This document shows, piece by piece, positions 24,534 to 35,230 of a stretch of 64,000 nt of DNA. The stretch comes from Circinella minor (taxonomy: Eukaryota > Mucoromycota > Mucoromycetes > Mucorales > Lichtheimiaceae). Under the pieces are notes generated by a model. That model was not told where the DNA came from. It did no database searches and was given only the letters and a program-made list of their open reading frames with translations. Each line of letters opens with the position of its first letter. Within the stretch, counting starts at the first letter, position 1. The stretch is from contig JAEPRB010000072.1 in assembly GCA_016758965.1 (NCBI GenBank), positions 62,001 to 126,000 on the forward strand. Reading direction: 5' to 3'. Position numbers and translations under genes: made by a program.

Positions 24534-26691
24534 ATGCGGTCGCTTTTAAATCGATTTCGACCACGAAAATTATCGCCAGGCAACATAAATGGCAACGGTG
24601 TTCGCAAATTGGATGCAAAGGAAGGGCCACCAAAAAATGCAGATGAATCGGCTGCTATCGTTGAAGAACTCAACCAAACTTTTGATGTTTCGTTAGCACA
24701 AATGAAAAATATTTCTGAACAACTCAAAAAAGAAATGCAAAAAGGATTAAATCAAGAGGGTGCCACAGGTGATTATAGTTTTATCTTACATACATAAAAC
24801 CCACTAATAATAATAATAATCTAATATGATTTGATATTTAATATATAGTTGCTATGCTCCCAACTTTTGTTAGTGGGCGTCCAACAGGTGAAGAAAAGGG
24901 CCGGTACCTTGCATTAGATTTGGGTGGGACATTTTTACGAGTATGCGAAGTTGATCTTTGCGGCAATAAGGAATTCAAAATACAACAGAAAAAATATAAA
25001 GTACCACTGACCTTGAAGGAAGGTGACTTCCGTGATTTATGTGACTTTATTGCCGAATGCTTGGATAATTTTATTGCAGAATTAAATGCTACTGGTTCAA
25101 TATTATCTTCTTCTTTATCTTCGGATGCTAATGTGGCTACTGCTGCTGGTAGTAGTAGTAACAATAGTACTCATGATATTAGTAGTGGTAGCAGCAATAA
25201 TGGTGTTGAACCATCCCCGATAGAAAAATATCAGCTTGGATTTACATTTTCCTTTCCTCTTTTCCAAACGGATATTAACCGAGGTGTATTGAAACAATGG
25301 ACTAAAGGATATAGCTGTACGAATTCAGTGCACGAAGATGTTGTAGAAATGTTACAAGATGCTTTCTTACGTAAACAAGTGCCTGTGAATATTGCAGCAG
25401 TAAGTAATGAGATTTTCTTCTATTTATATATATGTCCATCATCTGATTGGTTGAATATATCAAGCTCACCGCGGTTCTATTTCCATTTTTGGCATAATTC
25501 GTAGATTGTTAATGATGCAGTTGGGACGCTGATGGCGCTGGCGTACAGCGTACCTGAGACGGCATTAGGTGTGATACTTGGTACTGGTACAAACGCATGT
25601 AAGTTCATTTCTATTTCTACCTTTCTTTTTTATCTGCTTATCTCACTATTAAAGTTTAAAATATAAATAAATCTATATATTTTTTCTGAACGTTATGGTA
25701 TGACTTTTTTATTATTGTTATATTATTAGGTTATTATGAAAAAATAAAAGATATCAAAAAATGGGATGGTGGTGAAACACTTAATGATGAAATGGTTGTC
25801 AATACCGAATGGGGTGCCTTTGATTGCGAACGACTGGTTTTACCATTGACTGTTCATGATCGGAAAGTAGACCGAGAATCACTCCGTCCACGACAGCAGA
25901 TGTTTGAAAAGATGATTTCTGGCATGTACTTGGGCGAAATCTCCCGGAACGTCATCTTACATCTAATCGATCGCCAAATTATATTTGACGGCTATTCATC
26001 GAATGATTTCAACAAGCAACACAGTTTTGATACAGCTTATATGTCTTCAATCGAATTGGATAATTCACCCGATTTACAAGAGACGCGTCATATTCTAGAA
26101 GATGTTCTTAGCATTCCTTCCACATCGTTAATGGATCGGCAATTAGTAAAAAGTGTATGCGAGATTGTTGGGCGACGTGCGGCACGATTATCTGCATGCG
26201 GTATAGCAGCTGTCTTGAAACAGAGTAACTTAGTTACTTCCGGCTGTACGATTGGTATTGATGGTTCCTTGTTCGAACACTATCCTTGTTTTGAAGCCAA
26301 CATGATGCAGGCATTAAAAGATATGTTTGGTCCGTATATTTCTTACAAGGTAAAGTTTTCTTTGGCTCGTGATGGATCCGGGTTGGGCGCTGCTATAGTT
26401 GCTATGTTGGCCCATAAAAATTCTCAAAAAGCTGCTTCTTCGGGTGCACCTACAGCAACTTCGTCATCAGTATCACCATCTGTCGCAGAAGAAAAAGAAC
26501 AAACGCAACCAATTACTGACGACGAAGAAAAGAAAACCCCAAAAGAAGAAAGTAATATAGAGGCTTCAGAATTTGATGATAAACAACAAGACATTAAAAT
26601 AACAAATGGTAATGGCAAAATTCCAAATCAAGAAGATAATAAAGAACAACCTGACCATAAAGATAAAGAACAAGATATCCAAAAAGAATAA
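24534..26691 (+). CDS. Hexokinase with a long inserted loop and an acidic tail
   Basis: Four exons: 24534-24768, 24849-25399, 25505-25598 and 25730-26691, giving 613 aa. All hexokinase blocks are present in order: LALDLGGTFLRV (phosphate 1), GFTFSFP with TKGYS, the catalytic Asp in IVNDAVGTLMA, GVILGTGTNACYYE, NTEWGAFD, IGIDGSLFEHYPCF (adenosine) and ARDGSGLGAAIVA (phosphate 2). It phosphorylates hexoses with ATP in the cytosol. Odd points are a Ser/Asn/Thr-rich insertion of about 45 residues near 158-205 in the small domain, a basic N-terminal extension (MRSLLNRFRPRKL), and about 90 extra C-terminal residues rich in Glu, Asp, Lys and Gln. This exceeds the usual fungal length of roughly 480-500 aa. 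The ATG at 24534 is the first in frame. The enzyme call is secure; sugar preference is not determined. Confidence 0.94.
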
Positions 26692-27448
26692 ATGTATACA
26701 AGAAGCTTTTTTTTATTATATATCCCTATTACGAGTTTATTGCTGTAACCTATTCTAAAAAAAATCCTTTCAACAAGTTATTGTTACTGGATCGCCTTTT
26801 TTTTTGTATTTTTAAATAACTTATGTTTGTATTGTTAATACGGCAGATCCTCTTCCTTTCTTTTTTTAATTTATTTTACCCATTATGTATTATTTTCATT
26901 ATACTTACTATATATTTCCTTCTCCTCATCGCCTATTTACTAATAGTTACCCACGTTCCTTTTATTATTGTTATCTTCATCCTCATCCATTCTTTGTAAA
27001 CATCAACAATACTACACAACTAATGTAAACATGATTTTTTTTAAAACTCGTTACTTGTTAAACGAAATTAGAAGCGATTTTTCTTTTTTTTTTGTTATCG
27101 TACAACAATTTATGATGGTATTTGTTTTTCTTTGCTTCAAATATAATGGCTAACAATATTGCGTGATAATAATATTTCAATTTTGTGGGTAATATCACTC
27201 TACTACAGTACGTGTTACATAATTGCGCTTACTGTGAATGATTTTAAATTCTTAGTTGTCGACGCAAAATTATACAGTATATATTTAAACATTTTTGAAT
27301 AGTAGTTATATTAGATACAACAAGTTTTGAATTTTTGTTTTTGGTATAAGCAGAAGGTGAATAAAATTTATTAAAAGAACAATAGTTTTGACAATAATAG
27401 TAAAAGTTATTATAGCACAGAAGGATCATTACTATTATTACTATTGAT
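26692..27448. other. Convergent 3' region
   Basis: Between hexokinase (plus) and GH25 (minus). It holds T-rich tracts and AT-rich DNA. Open frames at 26968-27153 and 27244-27504 are Phe/Ile-rich and partly overlap the real last GH25 exon in another frame. No gene is seen. Confidence 0.6.
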
Positions 27449-28599
27449 TTAAGCATAGAAATTTTTATCCCAACCAGCATTGCAGAAATTCGAAGTACCT
27501 GCATATTGCTATTATTATAGTAATAAAGAAATTTAAATTAATAAGTTGTATTCCATCACGTTATCATTATTAATAAGCCATTTTGATAATATTTTACCTT
27601 GATGGTAGGGGTTGTCCAACCGCCGAATGACTCGAAATCATCAAAAGACATCACATCATCATAATGCTACAAACATATAAAGATCATGAGTCGGTGTTTA
27701 AACGTAAAGATGTGTATGTAACAAATGAGAAAAAGGAATATGAAATGAGCTTACAGGATACCAAAGCGGAACTGAAGAGTCGAGTTCCCAATCGACAGAA
27801 CCGGTAATAGAGGTCCATTGAACCTTGCTGGCATAAACACCCCACTTTTCTCCAGAGTTATCCAATGCCTTCTTGAATTCTTGAAGAGCTTTTAACAAGA
27901 AAAAAAGGGGGACAAACCACAAAATATAAGCATATTAATAAAAATTGTGATCACGACAATGTACGACAATGCACAAATCGTTTACAATCAAATAACAATG
28001 AACATCATTGATATAAAAAGCAAAAGAAAAACATTCATTACCTGTGCGAGCACCTTCAGCAGAGGGGAAGTTATCAGCTTCAGGATCAACTTCGACATCC
28101 AACCACAAAGTACCGATATCCATGGTGTTTTCGTCGATTAAATTAATAACATCTTGAACTTGATCAGCAGGAGGCTTACAAGTATCACGACCAGTACAAG
28201 GGAAAATATAAAGATCGACGGATGTATAACCACCAGCGATGGCATTTTTGTAGTTTTCAACGACATTCTTATCAACGGCACCTCCCTATTGTTTTTTCAA
28301 ACAAAGTAAAAAATAATTTTTTAATATAAATAATCTTTTGACTTTTCAATCACATAATAGCAGTATATAATGTAGTTTCTATCTTAGATAATCATACTTA
28401 CGGGATTTTGACCCCAGGCTTCAATGTAACCACGAATGATGGCATTTTCATAACCGGTTTCCTTTGCGCAAGCCCATTGTTCTGTCGTTATCAAACTAGA
28501 AGCATCAACACCAGTGGCAGCTTCAACACCGATATTTGAGAAGAAGGAAAGGACAGTGGCAACTGATGCAAGAATTGTAAAAGGAGAGGAAGGCTTCAT
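27449..28599 (-). CDS. Secreted GH25 lysozyme-like muramidase
   Basis: Five exons: 28599-28402, 28285-28042, 27888-27755, 27666-27598 and 27508-27449, giving 234 aa. An N-terminal signal peptide (MKPSSPFTILASVATVLSFF...VEA) is followed directly by the GH25 fold start GVDASSLITTEQWACAK. The catalytic DxE is in WLDVEVD (about residue 116). Later blocks are GVYASKVQW, PLWYPHYDDV, FGGWTTPTIKQYAG and the C-terminal NAGWDKNFYA. The arrangement matches the GH25 subgroup seen in Entamoeba, nematodes and some fungi. The family cleaves the MurNAc-GlcNAc bond of bacterial peptidoglycan; an antibacterial or nutritional role outside the cell is inferred. A TATA element lies about 65 bp upstream of the ATG. 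Confidence 0.92.
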
Positions 28600-30735
28600 T
28601 TTTTTTATAAAATAATAATAGTAGAAAGTTGAGTTAGCTGTGCAAGTAAAATATCCAGGGTCTTTTATATCTTTTGTTGGGTTTAATTTGAAGTGCGCGG
28701 ACAAGAAGGTTATACAAATTAAAGTATAAATTGAGCAAGCACACTAGCAAATATATATCAGATGTAGCTATTATAACACATATGTGTATACATAATACTA
28801 TTCTTTGATGATTGTTCTTCCACACGTTATTATAGACAGTATAACAAATACGTAGGTAATAGAAATATATTAAAATAATGTGACACTTGTACTTTATTAT
28901 GCAATTGCTACTTGTGGCGAACTTTAGGTCTTGACTATCTTGAGGTATAATTTTTACCATGTTTTCTTACATTTATCTTGATGTGTCATGGTTCATCGTG
29001 GTTCTTGATAAAATATAGTTAGATAGTTGAAGTGCAGGTTGCTCTAACTAGTTTTATTTTAGTGCATGTATATATTACAAGAAACATTATAGATTTCAAT
29101 GCAGGGTCGCACTATATATATAGTATTAGTATTATAAGCCCATTAATATTATGCATTATTTCCACATGAAGAAGCTCAAAATTTCCCAGGTTTATTATAC
29201 TTTGTATGTGAATCATATTACACAATCGGCGATAAAAGTACCAGTTGAGCGGTCGTAAAACAATGTATAGATAACTTTATTTCTCTTAAAGAATGTGTCT
29301 ACAATTTAATTAGTTTACTTATTATAATTATACGTAATTATTAATAAATGGATAATAAAATAAGATAATTGCAATAAATTACTGGCGTGATTAGTGATCG
29401 GCGAACTGTTCCAGAATTTGCGGATTTTCTGACCGCGCCAGATTATTGATAAAGAAAAAAAGAGTCAGAAATAAATTAACCAAAAATGGTTAAAATTGTT
29501 TGTCTCGCTGGTCAGTGTCCCACGCACATTCGATCTTGATTTGCACACCAAGCTTCCCTGGTTGTAACTTGAGGCTAAGCTATTTATATTTCCTGAAACA
29601 TATAAATTCAATTCTATGTAGTAGATGAGATCAGTAGGTTCTACTCTTTATGACCAATGCGTTAATAAGTAAATACAGGAGGACTTGTGACTATGATTCA
29701 ACAGATCAGATAAAATTTGAAAGACTCTTGTGTTTGAATGCGCCACAAGAACGACAGGGTTGGAAACTGAGTTTTTATGCAATAATTACAGCTTATTGAT
29801 AAAAGTTATATAAGTTACGTACTGTATACCAGAATAATAATTATAAATTTTCTTGGTACATCTAATATATGATATGTAGAAAGTGTATCTGGGCCTGATT
29901 GCGGAATTAAATTGTAACTATGATATAAATCTTGCACAACAGAAAAATCTCAAAATCAAAGCAGCAAATATAGTATATTTTACTTAAAATATTTACTATA
30001 AAAAATGATTTAAACTTCTTATGAATGTCAAAGTCATCTAAGCTCATTATGTCATTTTTAAAATGTCGCCCCGTATAATATATATATATTTGTCTCACGT
30101 GCACATACTGTCGTTCTCAAAAGTAGTAAATAAACCTGTTTGACACTTATGATATTGCCAAACTTTCTGTCAGAATTTATCAATGCAAAGTTCCACGAAC
30201 ATAATTATTGAACCATTTTTTCTTATGATATAATCAGCATAGTGTTGCCTCCTTCTTTCCTTTTATTATATTAATAATTTTTTTATAGCTATATTTTCTT
30301 ATTCTTATCATCTCTTTTATAACTTATCACAATATCTCATTGAATATCAATAATATAGTATCTCAATAGTCAACACAAGAAGTTTTATAATAAAAAACAA
30401 TTAAGTTATCTTTATCCAATAAAATTTATTTTGTTTATAGCAGTACTCGTTTTCACCTGATATTAAATTCATTTTTACTTAAAGTTGGATTCAAATTAAC
30501 GAGTTATTAGATAGCCAAATACTTAGTATAAAAAGGATAGTTTCTTCCTTTCAAACAAGATAACAGTTAGTTCACGCTCTTTCTTCCCGACTATTTGATC
30601 GGTTGAATTTGCTGGTTATAAAAACCGCCTTTTTATTTATTTTTCATTTTGTTGAATAAGTTATTGATATAACTTTCCTTATTCCTTGAGTCCTTTATTC
30701 GGAATTTCTTATATTTTCTTTTTATTTTATTAATT
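28600..30735. other. Gene-poor interval
   Basis: About 2.1 kb with only the GH25 promoter recognised at its left edge. The remainder is AT-rich, with TACGTA sites near 28850, 29331 and 29815. TATAAAA-like sequences at about 30529 and 30617 could be the old promoter of the relic that follows. No intact gene is seen. Confidence 0.5.
28662..28669 (-). promoter_or_regulatory. Probable TATA box of the GH25 gene
   Basis: On the minus strand the sequence reads TATAAAAG within GATATAAAAGACC. It is 63-70 bp upstream of the GH25 start codon at 28599. The short 5' leader this implies is typical of fungal secreted-protein genes. Confidence 0.6.
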
Positions 30736-30737
30736 AC

Positions 30738-31430
30738 GATCCGAACGGGACGTAACAATACGTTGTGTTTGTACTGCAAATAGTTGCTGCATTTCGTCTG
30801 ACATGTTGTTCGGTGTCTGCCCGGGAAAGTCCGGTCACTACTGCAGGAAATTACTGCAGAATTACTGAAGCCCAAACTTGGCCAGATCAGAAGGACAGGA
30901 ATTTGTCAAGATCTCTTATACTCAATATCCACAATGCTATCCAGGTGTTTACATGATCAATAGTACATCGCTTCACAACGATGATGTTCGTGCAAAATTC
31001 GAATCATATCTTAAAGATACTATGTCTGTTCTTCTCGATAATGTAACATTGACCAATCGTATTTCGAAATATCATAATGGGATCAAAGTGTCAAGCAACA
31101 ATCGCCTAGTGTTCATTTTGATTGGACGTTTGATCAAGTCTCTGAAGACTTATGGACTGCTGTTTCTGCTACTGTGGCAATGCTACTCGTGGCGCCAAAT
31201 GACATTTCTTGCAATGGGGTGTTGCAAAGAGTCAAACCGTAACACAAGTCTTTAGTATTCAAACTACAAAAGCTCCTGTGGCCCACCTGCTTCTGCTACT
31301 ACAAGTGGTTCAACCCCTCAAAATATCAATAGTGTCGATCCTTCGTCCGCTGACAGACAAGAGCTCTTCTTCTGCTACTACTACTATACTACAAGTGTCA
31401 TGGCAATGGTAGCATTCTACTTTATTTAAT
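30738..31430 (+). pseudogene. Decayed gene for a secreted, probably GPI-anchored protein
   Basis: Protein-like sequence runs through this stretch but changes frame repeatedly. The pieces are a Cys-containing part (CCSVSARESPVTTAGNYC, TEAQTWPDQ) from about 30800, then ISYTQYPQCYPGVYMINST and FESYLKDTMSVLLDNVTL (to about 31080), then FDWTFDQVSEDLWTAVSATV. After these come CGNATRGAK followed by a TGA, VAKSQTVTQVFSIQTTKAP, a Ser/Thr-rich stalk (CGPPASATTSGSTPQNINS) and a hydrophobic end (TTSVMAMVAFYFI, then stop). At least four frame changes and one stop lie between them, with no matching splice sites. The Cys pairs, NxT/S sites, Ser/Thr stalk and hydrophobic end suggest a GPI-anchored cell-wall protein. 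I cannot name the family. Alternatively, sequencing errors broke an intact gene. Confidence 0.6.
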
Positions 31431-33280
31431 TTGTGCGTGTGTATGTATCTATGTAGTATTATTATTATTTCAAATACGTAGTGGTAATTTGATTTGTTTA
31501 CTAACAACATCTATTTCTATTTTAATAACAGAATTACTATTTCATTTGCACACAGTATATTCCTTTAAAATTGGTTATTGTAAAACTCTTGTTTTTTTTT
31601 TGATCCTTGTTTGTCTCTCTGTGTGTGTGCTTGGTGTGTTGATTTTATTAATGTTAAATGTAACAAAAGTATCCGTTGATTCAAACTTTTTCACGGTACG
31701 TACCCTTCTTGATGACATCCCAACCACAGTGCTATAATCGAATTACATCATCTTGAATTTATTCGTATTGGTAGTACCGCACAAGCAGTTTTGTATGATT
31801 TGATAGTATATCAAATATTATCATTATATTATTCATGAGCAACTTTTAATTTGGCAAATGCAATATGCATGAATATACAGCACAGACACAGAAAGAAGTT
31901 TAGAAATAGAAAATAAAATTGTAGTAAAAAAAAAATTATGAAGAGAGAAGTAGTGATGATTGATTATGCGTAATAATGCACAGCATTCTGGTGTTAAGAG
32001 AAGAAAAGAGAAAGAGATATATTCCTGACTGGGAAAGCAATTTACTCTTGGTCGGATCGCTTTCGTTTTTTTGAATTACTTGTAAAGTTCCTGATGGGGT
32101 GCACTAAATTTTTGGGTAGTAAACCTTCCTTATTTGGATTTTTGGGTACTTAGCCACTGAAATTTGGGTACTTCGCCACTGAACGAGCCCAGAAGTACCC
32201 AAAAACTACCCAAAAGTGCCTGAAGAAAGGTCCCTTTTTTTTTTTCCTTTTTAGATTTTTGTTTATTTTTGAGTACTATGATGGACCTCATTCAGCTCAA
32301 TAATACCCCGTACTCTAGTCAACATTATCAGTTATGAATTTTTATATGATATTGAAATTTAATAACAAAAAATAACAAGAATATTAAGAGTAAAGCTATA
32401 AGGCCCAAAAGGACTCAAACATTGACTTCTTCTATTTTACTTGTACTAGAAAAACTGACTGCTTCACTTTTATTACCGAAAATGGAAGTACCCAAAAATT
32501 ATGGCACCCGTATTTCTCGAGGAATGTGGAGAAGAAATCGCGGTAAAAGACATTATACGTAGTAATACACAAAGAAAAAGCATACTATGGTAACAAACAC
32601 CAAGCATTATGAATTTGACCCGTAAATAACAATACGTAATTATCTTATGTGCTTACATTATTGGATAAAATGCTTATGGTGCAATCAATTTATCAATCGA
32701 TGTTACTGGGGTGTATAAACGTATTTTTGGTTATCGCATCACAAGATCCGTATCAACACGTACTATCAAAATTTCAAGTTAGTGACAGTTCTCATTTTAT
32801 ATCTCTAGATAGGTTATTTTTACATTATGTACGTCCATCTGGTTATTGATTACATATATTTTATCACATTAGCTTCAAATTAATGCCAGCTTAGAAACTT
32901 ATTCTCGTTGATACGTAAGCTCATCATAGATTAAAAACGAACATAGAAAAATAAGTTGGCTAAAATTTAGAGTTATCAAGGCTTATTAAATTAGCTCATA
33001 TAAAATTATATCATTCTCCTATATAATTTTTTAATAGTTAAAACTTTTTAATTATCATCTTCTTCAATGTATAATAAACTAATAAGAGATTATTAGATGA
33101 AGGGAAAGAATGCATAATAAGCAGTTGAGTTGATTTTCAATAATTCGTATATGGCAATCAAACATGTCAGCCAATCAAAACTTACCACCTCTGGTTCGGG
33201 GGTGTAAATTCATAAAGAAACACGCGAATTCGACACACTTTTTTTCTTTCCCTCTTTGAACTTGATATATATTAAATATA
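31431..33280. other. Gene-poor interval with one inverted-repeat element
   Basis: Except for the inverted-repeat element (listed separately), nothing is recognised. There are T/GT-rich patches near 31590-31650, TACGTA sites (31477, 31696, 32557, 32632, 32912) and the Sec61-beta promoter at the right end. The ORF 32649-32849 has no family signal. Confidence 0.5.
32096..32510. mobile_element. Small non-autonomous inverted-repeat element (MITE-like), tentative
   Basis: The left end reads GGGTGCACTAAATTTTTGGGTA and the right end, on the opposite strand, reads GGGTGCCATAATTTTTGGGTA. They are about 24-bp terminal inverted repeats with a few mismatches, some 415 bp apart. Inside, at about 32140-32215, there is a palindromic cluster of TTTGGGTACTT / AAGTACCCAAA units and two copies of a CGCCACTGAA / AGCCACTGAA motif. 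There is no transposase frame. A target-site duplication is not clear. The T5GGGTA ends resemble Tc1/mariner-type termini, but that is a guess. Confidence 0.45.
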
Positions 33281-33347
33281 ATGGTAAATTCAATAGAATA
33301 ATGTTGCGTTTTGATATATAATAAAAATATGTGTTTTATTATTACTT

Positions 33348-33385
<38 letters not shown>

Positions 33386-34012
33386 TATTAATAGTATTTG
33401 AGATTATTTATATATTTACTTTGCTTTTTTATGCTCTTTGTTTGATCTTTTATTATATAGGCTGATTCTTCATCTTCATCGACACCCAAGGGTACCGTTC
33501 GGTAAATAAAGTCTTTTCGATTCTTTTTTTCTTTTTCTTTATTGTAAAAAGAAGGAGTGGGAAGTGTTACATAGGTTAAAAAAATGAAAATATTGAAGCT
33601 TTGTGAATGAAAAAGACGGGATTATAAGGAAGCTCCAATTTTAAAAAAGGATGGAGATCTTCTAAGCAAAAAAAAAAAGAAAAAGATGAGTATACTTAAT
33701 TCATTAAAACTTTTATAGGAGACGCGTTACTGGACGATCGAATACCAATGCTGCACGAGGACCTATGCCAGGTGGTAGCACTTCAAATATGATGCGTATC
33801 TATTCAGATGATTCGCCTGGTCTTCGAGTGTAAGTTTCTTAGGGAAGCAGGAAAAAAAAAGCAAATAAGAACAATTGTAATATATGAACTAAATATATAT
33901 TTGTGGGTTTGATATATATATTAGTGATCCTGTAGTTGTTCTTGTTTTATCGCTGACTTTTATTGCCTCGGTGTTCGGTTTACATATTGTGGGCAAGTTC
34001 TTGCGAGCTTAA
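33281..34012 (+). CDS. Sec61 beta subunit (Sbh1) of the ER translocon
   Basis: Four exons: 33281-33283 (the ATG alone), 33461-33501, 33719-33829 and 33925-34012, giving 80 aa. The sequence MADSSSSSTPKGTVRRR... then GGSTSNMMRIYSDDSPGLRVDP, followed by one C-terminal span (VVVLVLSLTFIASVFGLHIVGKF) and a short LRA end, is the classic Sec61-beta pattern of a tail-anchored ER protein. It is part of the heterotrimeric channel that moves secretory proteins into the ER. The start codon is cut off from the rest by an intron beginning GTAAAT. The downstream frame lacks any other ATG before the conserved part, which supports this model. Confidence 0.93.
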
Positions 34013-34950
34013 AAAGAATGATGATTATAATAATTGAATTTCAAAAAGCATTAATTGGGTCAAATAAAGGCAATGAGAAAAAAAAATTAGAGAGCTGTTA
34101 TTTTGTCCGTATGGACAAAAAATATTCGTTAATGTAACAACAATGTGCCTCTTGTCTTGTTCTTCTTTTAACTCAAAAAAAAAATGTACATTCCCTTTCA
34201 TGTTTATCAACATCAGTTTATATTACATCCATCCTCTTCCTCTTTCTTTCTTTGTCTCCTATGATTTATAATAAAGTATAAAAAAAAAGAATAATAATAA
34301 TAATACATGACAATATTTTCTTTTTGTCAGATAGAAATTTGAAAAAGTGTGATATGAACAGCTTGATGGGTACATGTATATATTCGCAAAACAAACTTAA
34401 GTATTGCTATAGTAACAATGCATTTATATATTATATGGCAAAACAACTTCGATAGTCAATCACCAACAAGGACCGTTACTTATTCGCAGTATATTGAAGT
34501 AAGGATTTGATTTATAGGAAGAAAGTCAATTACGTACGTATAAAAAATACTCTTTACCCATAATCTTGATAATAGGACCAAAAGCTTTAACAAGGCTAAT
34601 TGCAACTTGTTACGAAGTAAAAGAAATAATTTGCTTCTGTTAACTACATACTACAAGCTACTGTCTGTATAAATTCCACTGTGACTAATCAGTACCAATT
34701 TAAAACCTCAAAATTATGGTTGGATTCCAAACAGATATTGATTACAATAATGGACTTGGTACTTATTTCAAATATTATTACATGAAAAGTTAAAGCTCAA
34801 AATGCTTTGTAAGGTGGTAAAGTCTGTGCGTTTTTGATTGTTCATTAATTGATGTGTTTCTTTTGTGATTGTGATCACAAGATAAAGCAGGCTAGCTGAA
34901 CTACTACATGGCCAATATCTGTTTAGTTTTTGTAATTTTTATCTATAGTA
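34013..34950. other. Intergenic, no gene seen
   Basis: 3' flank of the Sec61-beta gene and AT-rich DNA. Upstream parts of the aldehyde dehydrogenase relic may extend into about 34880-34950 (KAG-like codons), but this cannot be supported. Confidence 0.5.
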
Positions 34951-35076
34951 GTGAATCATTACTACAGCGTCACTCTTTGAGAACTTTTTAGTGGATACAA
35001 GCAAAAGGATAGTGGTCGTGAATGGGACGAGCATAAATTGAGCAGGTATAATCTTCTTCAAGGCCATCATAATTAA
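34951..35076 (+). pseudogene. Relic of an aldehyde dehydrogenase C-terminus
   Basis: One plus-strand frame reads VNHYYSVTL, a TGA at 34978, then ELFSGYKQKDSGREWDEHKL and stop at 35074. This matches the conserved ALDH end (VWVNxY...[19 protein letters not shown]). The intact ALDH gene on the other strand ends only about 155 bp away and carries the same block as [14 protein letters not shown]. The rest of the catalytic domain, including the Cys motif, is absent. It is therefore a decayed, inverted paralogue fragment. Confidence 0.65.
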
Positions 35077-35230
35077 CGCTGAAATCCATTCTTGATAGAC
35101 TATACATGTATTTTATAAATTAGGATAGATATTTGATTGATAAACAAAAGCTTATTCAGTTGTTGAAGCGGTTTTTTATTTATTATAAGTAACATTATAT
35201 ATAGAACTATTACTTCTTTGTTAAATAAAT

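Noticed and set aside
30878..31255. A 125-codon frame as an intact gene
   Set aside because: Coding-like sequence continues before and after it in other frames, so it is one piece of a broken gene.
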